Shown one piece after another: positions 1 through 8,175 of a stretch of 52,398 bases of DNA. The stretch's first letter is position 1. The number at the start of each line of letters is the position of its first letter. The position numbers and the translations under genes were made by a program. A model generated the notes under the pieces. It had not been told where the DNA came from and searched no databases. It saw only the letters and a program-made list of their open reading frames with translations. This DNA is from Actinobacillus sp. Lineage in GTDB: Bacteria > Pseudomonadota > Gammaproteobacteria > Enterobacterales > Pasteurellaceae. The stretch covers positions 1 to 52,398 of the forward strand of contig JAHHRA010000014.1 of the NCBI GenBank assembly GCA_020026055.1, read 5' to 3'.

Positions 1-64
1 CAGTCGGTAGAGCAGGGGATTGAAAATCCCCGTGTCGGTGGTTCGATTCCGCCTCGAGGCACCA
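1..64 (+). tRNA. tRNA-Phe (GAA), 5' end cut by window
   Basis: The sequence begins inside the D arm (CAGTCGGTAGAGC). The anticodon stem-loop reads GGGGATTGAAAATCCCC with anticodon GAA, which decodes Phe codons. The T arm (GGTTCGATTCC) and a 3' acceptor strand ending in ACCA follow. The 5' acceptor strand lies outside the window. The CCA end is encoded. A tRNA-Asn follows after 5 nt, so the two are probably co-transcribed. Confidence 0.93.
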
Positions 65-69
65 TTTAT

Positions 70-145
70 TCCTCCTTAGTTCAGTCGGTAGAACGGTGGA
101 CTGTTAATCCATATGTCGCTGGTTCAAGTCCAGCAGGAGGAGCCA
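70..145 (+). tRNA. tRNA-Asn (GTT)
   Basis: This is a complete 76-nt cloverleaf. The acceptor arms TCCTCC and GGAGGA pair, the anticodon loop is CTGTTAA (anticodon GTT, Asn), the T loop is GGTTCAAGTCC, and the CCA is encoded. It lies directly after tRNA-Phe and just before a rho-independent terminator. Confidence 0.97.
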
Positions 146-151
146 AATTCT

Positions 152-179
152 AAAAGACTGCTTTTTAGCGGTCTTTTTT
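152..179 (+). terminator. Rho-independent terminator of the tRNA operon
   Basis: An AAAAGACTGC / GCGGTCTTTT hairpin (one G-T wobble) with a short loop runs into a run of six T. It lies 6 nt after the tRNA-Asn CCA end. Confidence 0.8.
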
Positions 180-339
180 CATTTTCGTAGAATGTTAAAA
201 TGTTTCGTTTGTATGTAATGTTGTGGGCTTTATGGACGTTAATAAATTCAATTCTATCAATTTCCTGAGTGTAATTAACATTACATTAATCACTAAATAA
301 ACATTAATCACCAAAAAATTTGCACTTCATCACAGTTTT

Positions 340-378
340 TGCAAAAAAATTGCATATTTTAAATGGTGAATTTATATT
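340..378 (+). promoter_or_regulatory. cyuP promoter with A-tract inverted repeat (site 1)
   Basis: Positions 340-354 read TGCA, an A tract and TTGCA, forming an inverted repeat. Its right arm continues into TTGCAT (350-355), which is 17 bp before TATATT (373-378) and makes a reasonable -35/-10 pair. The same motif occurs before cyuA (7599-7615) and ridA (8199-8214). A bound regulator would cover the -35 box. That the motif is an operator is inferred. A direct repeat ACATTAATCAC (283-293, 301-311) lies just upstream. Confidence 0.55.
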
Positions 379-411
379 GTGCCAGTTTGTTATTTATTTG
401 GAGAAGCTGTT

Positions 412-1713
412 ATGCAAACTACAACAGATAAAGTTAGTAATATTACCCCAGCTGATAAAGAAGCTTGGAAAGAAGCAACGAGGTTTGATGCAACTGATTG
501 GGGATGGGTTATTATGAGCATTGGAATGGCCATTGGTGCAGGGATTGTTTTTTTGCCGGTGCAAGTTGGATTAATGGGAATTTGGGTATTTTTACTCTCT
601 TCCGTTATTGGTTACCCTGCAATGTACTTATTTCAACGTTTATTTATTAACACCTTAGCAAAATCACCAAAATGTGAGGATTATCCAAGTGTTATTTCAG
701 GTTATCTTGGTAAAAATTGGGGAGCTTTCTTAGGCTTATTATATTTTGTGATGTTAGTGATTTGGGTGTTTGTTTATTCAACAGCGATCACCAATGATAC
801 CGCTTCGTTCTTACAAAGTTTTGGTATTACGAAAGGATTATGGTCAAAAAATCCATTTTATGGCTTGTTGTTAATCATTATTTTAGTTTCGTTAGCCTCT
901 CGTGGTGAAAAATTCTTATTCAAGATTTCTACTTTTATGGTGTTGACTAAAATTAGCGTAGTGGCAGTTTTAGGTTTATTAATGATTAGCAAATGGGACC
1001 TTTCTAATATTGGTGAGGTTCCAGCAGCACCAACATTAGTAAAAAATGCAGTTATCACTTTACCTTTTACACTCACATCTATTTTATTTATTCAAAGCTT
1101 AAGTCCAATGGTAATTTCTTATCGTAGCCACGAGAAATCTATTGAAGTAGCGAGATATAAGGCAATGCGGGCAATGAATATTGCTTTCGGCATTTTATTT
1201 ACAGTCGTATTCTTTTATGCAATTTCATTTACTTTAGCGATTAGTCACGAACAAGCTGAAAGTGCTTATGCACAAAACATTTCTGCTCTCGCTTTGGTCG
1301 CTCAAGGTTTAGATGGTCAAACTTTAAAATTATTCAGTTTGATATTGAATGTGTTTGCAGTAATGACTGCTTATTTTGGAGTATATTTAGGTTTCCGTGA
1401 AGCCTGTCAAGGTTTAGCAATGAATGCCTTAAGGCGAGTACTACCAGAAAATAAAATTAACGCGAAAGCGGTGGCTTATGGCATCATTATTTTTACGATT
1501 TTACTTTCTTGGAGTGCAATTGTGTTGAATGCTCCTGTGCTAAGCTTTACTTCAATTTGTAGCCCAATTTTTGGTATGGTCGGTTGTTTAATTCCCGCTT
1601 ATTTAGTTTATCGTGTCCCAGCATTACATCAATTTAAAGGCTGGGGATTGTATTTAATTATTGCAACAGGCATTTTACTTTGTGTTTCTCCTTTTTTGGC
1701 ATTTAATTCCTAA
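412..1713 (+). CDS. cyuP: CyuP/DlsT-like (YhaO) serine/cysteine permease, HAAAP family
   Basis: This is a 433-residue inner-membrane permease of the hydroxy/aromatic amino acid permease family, with about 11 hydrophobic segments. From memory it follows E. coli YhaO (DlsT/CyuP) closely, including the block with GWVIMSIGMAIGAGIVFLP near the N-terminus, SPMVISYRS in the middle and SICSPIFGMVGCLIPA near the C-terminus. E. coli YhaO sits next to the cysteine desulfidase gene yhaM (cyuA) and imports L-cysteine or D-serine. Here cyuA lies 4.5 kb downstream on the other strand. I chose the ATG at 412 because it has a GGAG box 8 nt upstream; an in-frame GTG at 379 would add 11 unlikely residues. A strong terminator follows, so it is monocistronic. 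Cysteine as substrate is inferred from the shared motif with cyuA. Confidence 0.88.
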   Translation: MQTTTDKVSNITPADKEAWKEATRFDATDWGWVIMSIGMAIGAGIVFLPVQVGLMGIWVFLLSSVIGYPAMYLFQRLFINTLAKSPKCEDYPSVISGYLGKNWGAFLGLLYFVMLVIWVFVYSTAITNDTASFLQSFGITKGLWSKNPFYGLLLIIILVSLASRGEKFLFKISTFMVLTKISVVAVLGLLMISKWDLSNIGEVPAAPTLVKNAVITLPFTLTSILFIQSLSPMVISYRSHEKSIEVARYKAMRAMNIAFGILFTVVFFYAISFTLAISHEQAESAYAQNISALALVAQGLDGQTLKLFSLILNVFAVMTAYFGVYLGFREACQGLAMNALRRVLPENKINAKAVAYGIIIFTILLSWSAIVLNAPVLSFTSICSPIFGMVGCLIPAYLVYRVPALHQFKGWGLYLIIATGILLCVSPFLAFNS

Positions 1714-1746
1714 ATTAATTTAACTCAAGAAAATAAAATTTATTAT

Positions 1747-1786
1747 ACACCCTTAAAATAGGAGACTATTTTAGGGTGTTTTTTTA
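1747..1786 (+). terminator. Terminator after cyuP
   Basis: A long hairpin (left arm ACACCCTTAAAATAG, right arm CTATTTTAGGGTGT) is followed by seven T. It ends the permease transcript 34 nt after the stop codon. Confidence 0.88.
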
Positions 1787-2129
1787 TAAATAAATTAATA
1801 AAATAAGATAAGTTAAGGAGTCATCAAGCCATAAACAGAACAAAAATATATAAATTTTATTGAAGTGATGTTACAAAAATTTACTCAAATATATATTATT
1901 AATTTTAGATAACATAATAAAGAAAATATCATTTTTGTTCTTTCAACAAAATGCTAAATAGTGGATCGCTTAATTTCAGTTGTAAATCTAGCATATTATA
2001 AAAACAGTTTATTAAAAAAACGTTTATTTTATGCTTTAAAAATTATTTTCATCATTTTATTATACGGATATTTTCACATTTTAAATTAAAACAAGGTTAG
2101 ATTTTGGAGTGTCACATATAGGGGGTGTT
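1787..2129 (+). other. AT-rich gene-free leader of the cstA operon
   Basis: These 343 bp are very AT-rich and contain no convincing reading frame. I see no copy of the TGCA-A(n)-TTGCA motif found before cyuP, cyuA and ridA. The promoter for the following three-gene operon should lie here, but several AT-rich hexamers fit equally well, so I do not name one. Confidence 0.4.
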
Positions 2130-3815
2130 ATGAATGCTGTATGGCTTATGTTAATTGGCTTTATTATTTTTGCATTTGGCTGGTTTATTTATTCTCGTTT
2201 ATATTCATCAAAAGTACTAGAACTTAATGATAGTTTCGTTACGCCAGCACATGAATATAGAGATGATGTGGACTTTGTACCAGCAAATAAATTTGTTCTT
2301 TGGGGACATCATTTTACAGCCGTCGCAGGAGCAGCTCCTATTGTTGGTCCAGCAATTGCTGTGCAATGGGGATGGATGCCTGCATTTTTGTGGGTTGTAA
2401 TTGGTACTATTGCTTTTGCTGGTATTCATGATATGTCTGCTCTTTGGGCTAGCGTGAGAAATGAAGGTAAAAGTATAGGAACAATATGTACTCGTTTTGT
2501 GGGTAACAAAGTCGGTCAACTTTTCATGGTTGTTATATTTTTAGTTCTATTAATGGTGAATGGTGCATTTGGAGTCATCATTGCCAAAGAGAGTGTAGAA
2601 CATACCAGTACTATCATTCCAGCTTGGGGGGCTGTTGCAATAGCACTTTTAATGGGACAAGCAATTTACAAGTTTAAGATGAAACTTGTTCCAGTGACTA
2701 TTATTGCTGTTGTGGCACTTTATGCACTAGTACCTCTTGGCGTTGTTTTTCCTATCAGCTTGCCAGAATCAGTATTAGGTCTTGATCAAAATGGTCAATG
2801 GGTTGTATTACTTTATATTTATGCAGGTATAGCCTCTATACTTCCAGTATGGGCATTACTCCAACCTAGAGATTATGTAAATGGGATCCAGCTTTTTGTT
2901 GCACTCATTTTACTTTATGCAAGTATTGTTATCGTCCATCCAACCGTTTCCGCACCAGGAATTATTCCTGCAATTACAGATACTCCGAATGGATGGAATA
3001 TGATAATTCCTATTCTTTTCATTACAGTAGCTTGTGGTGCAATCAGTGGATTCCATGGTATTGTAAGTTCAGGTACGACTTCAAAACAAGTAGATAAGAT
3101 GAAAGATGTTCGTTTTGTTGGTTATTTAGGTGCGATGGGTGAGGGTACTCTAGCTTTAGCAACTATTATTGCTTGTGTTGCAGGTGTAAGTTTAGTAAAC
3201 GCGGATTTAAATATTGAGACTTGGGCTAATTTATATAAAGGAGGCGTAGCAAGTTTTGTATCTGGCGGCGGTGCAATAATCTATAAAGGATTAGGTATTC
3301 CACAAGAATCAAGTGCCACTTTATTATCGCTTATGGTAATCCTTTTCGCAGCAACAACAATGGATGCGGGTATTCGTCTTCAAAGATACATTATCCAAGA
3401 GTGGGGGGATATATATAATATTCGCTTCTTAAGAGGGAAAGGTATTGCAACTATTGTGGCAGTTGCAACATCTTTTGCTATCTCAATAAATGGCGTGAAT
3501 GACGGGAAAGTTGCAATTTGGCCCTTATTTGGTGCCACAAATCAACTTTTAGCAAGTCTCACTCTTATGGTAACAGCGGTTATATTACTAAAATCTAAAA
3601 AATTTGGCGGTAGTTTGATCGTTCTTATCCCTATGACTTTTATTCTTGTAATGAGTTTCTGGGGAGCAATTATTAAACTTAATGACTATTATCAAGCTGA
3701 AAATCATTTACTCACAATATTAAATGCTATTGTTATTGTTGTAACTTTATTAGTCGTTTTATCTTCACTTAAAGTAATTAGTCAGATTTTATCTGAGAAG
3801 AAAACTTTTAGTTAA
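2130..3815 (+). CDS. CstA family transporter (carbon starvation protein A-like)
   Basis: This is a 561-residue polytopic membrane protein. The family signatures are visible: GHHFTAVAGAAPIVGPAIA near residue 60, a GIHDMSALWASVRN segment, and late blocks with TMDAGIRLQRY and LFGATNQLLASLTL. CstA family members (CstA, BtsT) import pyruvate or peptides. It is shorter than E. coli CstA (about 700 residues) and belongs to the smaller subgroup. The start at 2130 has an AGGGG box; a GTG at 2109 would give a longer, less hydrophobic N-terminus. It leads an operon with the Cys-tailed small protein (59 nt later) and the ArsA-like ATPase. Substrate unknown. Confidence 0.88.
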   Translation: MNAVWLMLIGFIIFAFGWFIYSRLYSSKVLELNDSFVTPAHEYRDDVDFVPANKFVLWGHHFTAVAGAAPIVGPAIAVQWGWMPAFLWVVIGTIAFAGIHDMSALWASVRNEGKSIGTICTRFVGNKVGQLFMVVIFLVLLMVNGAFGVIIAKESVEHTSTIIPAWGAVAIALLMGQAIYKFKMKLVPVTIIAVVALYALVPLGVVFPISLPESVLGLDQNGQWVVLLYIYAGIASILPVWALLQPRDYVNGIQLFVALILLYASIVIVHPTVSAPGIIPAITDTPNGWNMIIPILFITVACGAISGFHGIVSSGTTSKQVDKMKDVRFVGYLGAMGEGTLALATIIACVAGVSLVNADLNIETWANLYKGGVASFVSGGGAIIYKGLGIPQESSATLLSLMVILFAATTMDAGIRLQRYIIQEWGDIYNIRFLRGKGIATIVAVATSFAISINGVNDGKVAIWPLFGATNQLLASLTLMVTAVILLKSKKFGGSLIVLIPMTFILVMSFWGAIIKLNDYYQAENHLLTILNAIVIVVTLLVVLSSLKVISQILSEKKTFS

Positions 3816-3874
3816 CTAATGTATCTCGCTTTGCTTTTTAACTTAGCAAGATTCTTTTTAAAGACGGAGGAAAA

Positions 3875-4141
3875 ATGATTAAAAGAATTATCCAATTCTC
3901 AAATGAGCTTGAGCGTTTTTATGTTGGTATGCATAAAAGTGCAATAATGAAAGAAAATGCTGAAATTGATGATTTTTTTATGATCATCGCTTTTAGTGAA
4001 ATTTATGGAATTGAAAATCCATATTCTCTTTATACTCTCGAATTGTTACCTGCACTGATGCCAAAATTTCATCGTTGGCATCAAAAAGTCGGATTGAAGC
4101 ATTCATTTTTTGAAAATTTTCCTTGTAGCTGTTGTTGCTGA
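3875..4141 (+). CDS. Small Cys-tailed protein (cory-CC-star family-like)
   Basis: This is an 88-residue protein with a strong GGAGG ribosome site. It has no signal peptide and no obvious membrane segment. The N-terminal half looks helical and acidic (ENAEIDDFFMIIAFSEIYGIENP). The last residues are PCSCCC followed directly by the stop, so four of the last five residues are cysteine. I recognise the pattern of a small protein ending in Cys-Cys at the stop codon, beside a CstA family transporter, as that of the family NCBI calls cory-CC-star; this is from memory. Function is not known. A terminal Cys cluster could bind a metal or carry a thiol modification. It sits between cstA and the ArsA-like ATPase and ends 10 nt before the latter's start. 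Confidence 0.72.
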   Translation: MIKRIIQFSNELERFYVGMHKSAIMKENAEIDDFFMIIAFSEIYGIENPYSLYTLELLPALMPKFHRWHQKVGLKHSFFENFPCSCCC

Positions 4142-4151
4142 AAGATTTTGT

Positions 4152-5138
4152 ATGAATATTCCACAATTTCTTCCTAAAATTTTATTTATTGGTGGTAAAG
4201 GTGGTGTTGGTAAAAGCACGACTTCAAGTGCTATTGCTGTAGCTTTATCAAGTGAACAAAATGCGAGAAAAGTCTTGCTCGTATCGACAGATCCTGCACA
4301 TAATTTAAGTGATATCTTTGATGTCGCATTTGCTAATACTGCAACAAAAATAAATGAAAACCTCAGCATCATTGAAATAGATTCCTCTCTTGAAGCTAAA
4401 GTTTATGTTGAGAACATTGCTAAAAGTATGAGAAGCTTTGTTAGTACTACAAGTTACGCCCGAATAGATGATTATTTTACAAAAATCGCAGATAGTTCCT
4501 CTACTCTAGAAGCCGCACTTTTTGAAAGATTAACGACAATTTTAACGAAAGAAGCAGATCAATATGATCATATTGTTATTGATACGGCACCAACTGGGCA
4601 TACGTTAAGGTTGTTTTTTATGCCGAAAGAACTCAAAGACTGGAGTAAAACTTTACTAAGTATGCAAGAGCGAGGAGGAATGAGTGAAAAAGTGTTAGGA
4701 CATTTAGAGCGTAGCGATGGCAATCGATTTAGTGATCCTGATGGTTTCATTAGAGGTCAACTTATTGAAAAACTTGATGAAAGATATACTCGATATAATG
4801 CATTTTCAAATTTAGTTAAAGATCCCATACAATGTGGCATTGTTTTAGTATTAAATGCGTCGAAACTTGCTGTTGCTGAAACTAAAAGGACTATCCAAAG
4901 TTTAGCCTCAAAAGGGCTAAAACCTTATGCCATCATCTTGAATAAAGTACTTCCCCAAAATGCTACTGATGATTTTCTTCGTTCAAGAATCATACAACAA
5001 TCAGAGTATATCTCTCAAAGTGATGAAGCGTTTAGTCATTATCGATATCTCAAAATGCCACTTTTTAAGCAAGATATAATGACACAAGAAAGCCTTAAAT
5101 CGTTTGGTAACATTGTACTTGAAAAGATAACGAACTAA
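4152..5138 (+). CDS. ArsA/Get3-like single-domain ATPase
   Basis: This is a 328-residue soluble ATPase of the ArsA/Get3/TRC40 class. Residues 14-23 form the deviant P-loop GGKGGVGKST with its signature lysine. STDPAHNLSDIF is the switch I region and DTAPTGHTLRLF is the Walker-B/switch II region. It is a single domain, half the size of two-domain ArsA. I see neither the CxxC of Get3 nor the ArsA arsenite-binding Cys triad, and no arsenic genes are nearby, so arsenite export is unlikely. I prefer the ATG at 4152: it leaves the P-loop close to the N-terminus as usual, whereas an alternative start at 4110 would overlap the preceding gene by 32 nt. The ribosome site is weak (GAAAG), which suggests translational coupling. 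It is probably a partner of the CstA-like and Cys-tailed proteins. Confidence 0.85.
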   Translation: MNIPQFLPKILFIGGKGGVGKSTTSSAIAVALSSEQNARKVLLVSTDPAHNLSDIFDVAFANTATKINENLSIIEIDSSLEAKVYVENIAKSMRSFVSTTSYARIDDYFTKIADSSSTLEAALFERLTTILTKEADQYDHIVIDTAPTGHTLRLFFMPKELKDWSKTLLSMQERGGMSEKVLGHLERSDGNRFSDPDGFIRGQLIEKLDERYTRYNAFSNLVKDPIQCGIVLVLNASKLAVAETKRTIQSLASKGLKPYAIILNKVLPQNATDDFLRSRIIQQSEYISQSDEAFSHYRYLKMPLFKQDIMTQESLKSFGNIVLEKITN

Positions 5139-5493
5139 CTTATGAATATGCTTATATTGTTGATACGTGATTTATAACTCTCTCAACTAAAGGCATTCTA
5201 TTTTAGTTAATAAAGTGATAGAGCAACTCAAAATTATCACGATTGAAAACAAAAGCGAGTTATTATTAGAGATAGTGAAAGAAGAAAGCGTAGAGAAGTT
5301 GAGCAAAAGATCCGCTAGTAAATTGCTTATAAAATGCCGAGCAACTAACTTTGTCAGCAAAGCAAATCTTCAATAGCAATTTTTCGGGGAAATTTTTTCA
5401 AAAATCGGGGCGTGATATTAGAGAACAAAGCCACTAATTTAGTATATTTGTAAATATTGTAAGCTAAGTTTTATGAGCTTAAGTTGCTTAATA
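5139..5493 (+). other. Gene-free stretch with possible decayed reading frame and degenerate palindrome
   Basis: This stretch lies between two convergent genes. A 54-codon open frame from a GTG at 5215 to a TAG near 5378 (containing LLLEIVKEESVEKLSKRS) has no ribosome site and resembles nothing I recognise; it may be a remnant. At about 5379-5414 a degenerate copy of the dispersed palindrome ends in AAAAATCGGGGCGTG. No tRNA or clear terminator is seen. Confidence 0.35.
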
Positions 5494-6138
5494 TTAATTT
5501 TTTTCGATTTTACGCAAATGTCGATAAACTGTATGAATCGAAATACCCGTTAATTCAGCAACTAAATGTGGGCTGCTTTTAAAGTTAAAAATACCCAATT
5601 CAAATAAGCGTACTACCAAAACTTTTGTTTTTTTCCCTGCCGTAATTTTTTTATCTGTCATAACTAACTGATGCATATTTTCAATTGTCGTTTTCAACAT
5701 ATCGTCAGTATTGTGATAAAACTCTTCAATCGTTTTTTCGTGACAAATAGTTCTAATTGATGGCATAAAATTGCTGATAATTTCTTGGAAAGGGGCTTCG
5801 AGATCCATATTCAAACAAAATGCTCCAATTACGACGTTATCTGCATTACGAATTAAAGTCGTGGTCGAACGTAAATTTTTGCCACAAGGGGATTTTGTAA
5901 AATAAGGTTTAGAAATATCTTCGCCTTTAGAAATTTTTTCTAAAGCAAGGTTAGTAATAGGGGCACCAACCTGACGACCAGTGATATGTCCATTACAAAT
6001 TTTCATCACGCAAGGGTTATCAACATCTAAACTATGCAATACCACTTCAGTGTGTTTCCCACAGTTAATAGCAATTCCATCAACGAGGTTCTCGATTGCT
6101 TTTAGAATAGCTCTGTCAGTAGAGGAAAGTTTCTTCAT
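5494..6138 (-). CDS. YheO-like PAS/HTH transcriptional regulator (DauR type)
   Basis: This is a 214-residue regulator. Residues about 5-125 match the YheO-like PAS domain: ILKAIENLVDGIAINCGKH, VVLHSLD, an NGHITGRQVGAPITN block and TTLIRNADNVVIGAFCLNMD. The last 60 residues form the helix-turn-helix typical of this group, with ELTGISIHTVYRHLRKIEK as the recognition region. The family includes DauR, which represses D-amino-acid catabolism genes. It lies downstream of cyuA on the same strand, separated by a 44-bp palindrome. It is the obvious candidate to bind the TGCA-A(n)-TTGCA motif before cyuP, cyuA and ridA, but an Lrp-type CyuR encoded elsewhere is possible. Confidence 0.85.
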   Translation of the reverse strand: MKKLSSTDRAILKAIENLVDGIAINCGKHTEVVLHSLDVDNPCVMKICNGHITGRQVGAPITNLALEKISKGEDISKPYFTKSPCGKNLRSTTTLIRNADNVVIGAFCLNMDLEAPFQEIISNFMPSIRTICHEKTIEEFYHNTDDMLKTTIENMHQLVMTDKKITAGKKTKVLVVRLFELGIFNFKSSPHLVAELTGISIHTVYRHLRKIEKN

Positions 6139-6172
6139 AATGAATTAAGATTTAAAATTTACTAAAATCATT

Positions 6173-6222
6173 CACGCGAGTAAATTTGAGAAAATTTCTC
6201 CAAATTTGCTCGCGTGTTTTTT
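6173..6222. terminator. 44-bp palindrome between the regulator gene and cyuA
   Basis: The arms CACGCGAGTAAATTTG and CAAATTTGCTCGCGTG pair around an AAAATTT core, followed on the plus strand by six T. On the minus strand it follows cyuA, with the A run before the stem. It has the size and architecture of the dispersed palindromes elsewhere in the window, with different arms. It may act as a terminator for cyuA. Confidence 0.5.
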
Positions 6223-6248
6223 AGTTTATTGGAGCAATAAAACCAAAA

Positions 6249-7523
6249 TCAGGCGGACATAATATCAATAATCGTATGATCTGTCGATTGCATACCTTGA
6301 GTGACTAAGCGTCCAAGGTTGCGAATACTCGTTTCAATATCATCAGCAACAATGCCTAGATGGTGTGCCTCATGATATTGCAATGCCATAAAGAACGCAT
6401 TGATAGCCGCTTGAGTTGCTGTTCTAACTTTCATCGCACAAGTTGCTTTTGCACCATCGCAAATCATACCTGTACAATCACTGAGTACATTTTGCACGGC
6501 ATAACTACTTTGTTGGAAATCGCCACCTGCTAAATACACCATTGCCGCCGCGGCAGCAGCTCCTGTTGCAGTGTTCCCACAGAATGCAGAAAGCGGAGGA
6601 TAGTAAGATTTAATATAGATTGCTCCTAAGTGGCTAATAATTAATGCTCGTGCAAGTTGCTCTTCAGAAGATTTGAAATGTCTTGCCGTAAAAAAAACAG
6701 GTAAAGTAGCAGTGATACCTTGGTTACCGCTACCATAATTACTCATCGCAGGTAAAGTTGCCCCACCCATTCTCGCATCGGAAGCACTTGCAGTGTACAT
6801 CACTAAATTGTTAATGAAATCGTCACTGAGGAGACCTTCTTTGATGTAATGTTGCATTGTTTTGCCGATAGCTAAACCATAAGTATTGCTTAACCCTTCG
6901 ATGGCTAAATCGTAGTTGATTGGACAGGCTGCTAGAATAAATTTAATCTCGTCGAATGGTACTTGAGTAGCATAATCGTAAATTTGTTTAAAAGAAATAT
7001 CAATTCCCTCACAAACTTGATCTGTTGCACCTTCACAACTTGAAGTTTGTTTGAAAATATCTTTGCCGTTGACTGTTTTGCGAATAATTTGAGTATGACC
7101 ACCACTGAGTTCAACTTCAACCTTATCCTTGCCATCAGTCATTTCAACGAGACAGTAAATAAAATCATCGACATTTTTGCGTTGGACTTGAATTTTATTA
7201 GTATCAATTAAAGCTTGTGCTTTAGTTACAGCATCTTGGCTTATGTCTGCCAATACTTCCAAACCTTTGGCTGCTTTCCCTGCTAAAGCACCTGCACCAG
7301 CTGCGATAGCGAGTCCCATCTTGCCCGTTCCAGGCACAAAAACGCCCATTGCATTTTTGTATAAATTATCTGAAACATAAATTTTAATTTCAGTTGCAGG
7401 CGAAGATAATAATTCTGCCCCAACTGCGCTTGCGTAAGCCGCTGCGATCGGCTCAGTACAACCTAATGCAGGTTTTACCATTGATTGAATAATCTTCTTG
7501 TAAGCACACCAATTTGGATTCAT
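6249..7523 (-). CDS. cyuA: L-cysteine desulfidase CyuA (UPF0597/YhaM family)
   Basis: This 424-residue enzyme breaks L-cysteine into pyruvate, ammonia and sulfide using an oxygen-sensitive [4Fe-4S] cluster. The family blocks are visible: PALGCTEPIAAAYASAVGAE at the N-terminus with the first cluster cysteine, a glycine-rich VPGTGKMGLAIAAGAGALAG segment, GNQGITATLPVF in the middle, and SDCTGMICDGAKATCAMK near the C-terminus with further conserved cysteines. Length is normal for the family. The start at 7523 has a strong AAGGAG box. A ridA gene lies upstream on the same strand behind its own terminator. A TGCA-A(n)-TTGCA element lies 76 bp upstream of the start, so it probably has its own regulated promoter. 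Its partner permease is the CyuP-like protein at 412. Confidence 0.93.
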   Translation of the reverse strand: MNPNWCAYKKIIQSMVKPALGCTEPIAAAYASAVGAELLSSPATEIKIYVSDNLYKNAMGVFVPGTGKMGLAIAAGAGALAGKAAKGLEVLADISQDAVTKAQALIDTNKIQVQRKNVDDFIYCLVEMTDGKDKVEVELSGGHTQIIRKTVNGKDIFKQTSSCEGATDQVCEGIDISFKQIYDYATQVPFDEIKFILAACPINYDLAIEGLSNTYGLAIGKTMQHYIKEGLLSDDFINNLVMYTASASDARMGGATLPAMSNYGSGNQGITATLPVFFTARHFKSSEEQLARALIISHLGAIYIKSYYPPLSAFCGNTATGAAAAAAMVYLAGGDFQQSSYAVQNVLSDCTGMICDGAKATCAMKVRTATQAAINAFFMALQYHEAHHLGIVADDIETSIRNLGRLVTQGMQSTDHTIIDIMSA

Positions 7524-7580
7524 AATTTTCTCCTTAGGATCTATTTGCGACAGAAAAGGATTGTGAAAGTAAGCAGGCAG

Positions 7581-7615
7581 ATCATAACAAATTTAAAATG
7601 CAAAAAAAAATTGCA
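7581..7615 (-). promoter_or_regulatory. cyuA promoter region with A-tract inverted repeat (site 2)
   Basis: Positions 7599-7615 read TGCA, an A tract and TTGCA, with nine A between the TGC and TTGCA arms. Read on the minus strand, a TATGAT -10-like hexamer lies just downstream, so the element would cover the -35 region. The flanks also pair (TTTAAAA / ATTTAAAA). It sits 76 bp before the cyuA start codon. The operator role is inferred from recurrence at three related genes. Confidence 0.5.
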
Positions 7616-7703
7616 ATTTAAAATGTTTTGAGCATTTTTTAAAAATTTTATTGGTTAAAAAAAGAAAAAATTGCAGAATTTGAGGGCGTATCAATTGAAT
7701 TAG

Positions 7704-7739
7704 AATAAAGAAAGGCAAGATAACTTGCCTTTCTTTATT
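7704..7739 (-). terminator. Terminator of ridA
   Basis: A perfect inverted repeat (AATAAAGAAAGGCAAG / CTTGCCTTTCTTTATT, 4-nt loop) lies 22 nt after the ridA stop. It has A/T runs on both sides and can work in either direction. Confidence 0.85.
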
Positions 7740-7760
7740 ATGAATGTGATGTTTGAATTT

Positions 7761-8141
7761 TTATTTGCGGTAAGCAATTGCTTCAATTTCTATTTTGACA
7801 CCTAAAGGTAAGTCTTTAACTGCAAAGCAACTACGGGCAGGGCAATCTTGGAAAAAGAATTTTTTATATACTTCATTGAAAGCTGCAAAGTCAGTAATAT
7901 CAGCAAGATAGCAAGTGGTTTTTAGAACAGTACCCATATCTGCACCACCTGCTTGCAATACGTGTTGCAAATTTAACAATGCTTGTTCAGATTGTGCCGT
8001 AATGCCTTCAGGGATTTTACCGCCTTCAGCTTTGTTTACAGGAATTTGTCCAGACGTAAAAATTAAATTTTCAAAAGCATTGCCGTGAGAATAAGGTCCG
8101 ATAGCATCAGGTGCTTGGTCTGCAGTAATCACTTTTTTCAT
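7761..8141 (-). CDS. ridA: RidA family enamine/imine deaminase
   Basis: This is a 126-residue protein of the YjgF/YER057c/UK114 family. RidA hydrolyses reactive 2-aminoacrylate and related enamines released by PLP enzymes that act on serine, cysteine and threonine. Family marks seen are DAIGPYSHGN near the N-terminus, the FTSGQIPV strand, and PARSCFAV containing the catalytic arginine, followed by GVKIEIEAIAY. The start has an AAGGA box. Its promoter carries the same A-tract element as cyuP and cyuA, which fits a role in serine/cysteine breakdown (compare TdcF). Confidence 0.95.
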   Translation of the reverse strand: MKKVITADQAPDAIGPYSHGNAFENLIFTSGQIPVNKAEGGKIPEGITAQSEQALLNLQHVLQAGGADMGTVLKTTCYLADITDFAAFNEVYKKFFFQDCPARSCFAVKDLPLGVKIEIEAIAYRK

Positions 8142-8175
8142 CGTTAGTTCCTTTTGGTTAGTTAGATGATGTCAA

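Noticed and set aside
320..335. Possible CRP site before cyuP (TTTGC-N6-TCACA)
   Set aside because: Only one half-site is good; not enough to call in an AT-rich region.
4152..5138. Arsenite-export ATPase ArsA
   Set aside because: Single domain, no arsenite-binding Cys triad seen, and no arsB, arsC or arsR nearby.
5215..5378. 54-codon open frame between the ArsA-like and regulator genes
   Set aside because: GTG start without a ribosome site and no recognisable family; kept only as a note on the intergenic region.
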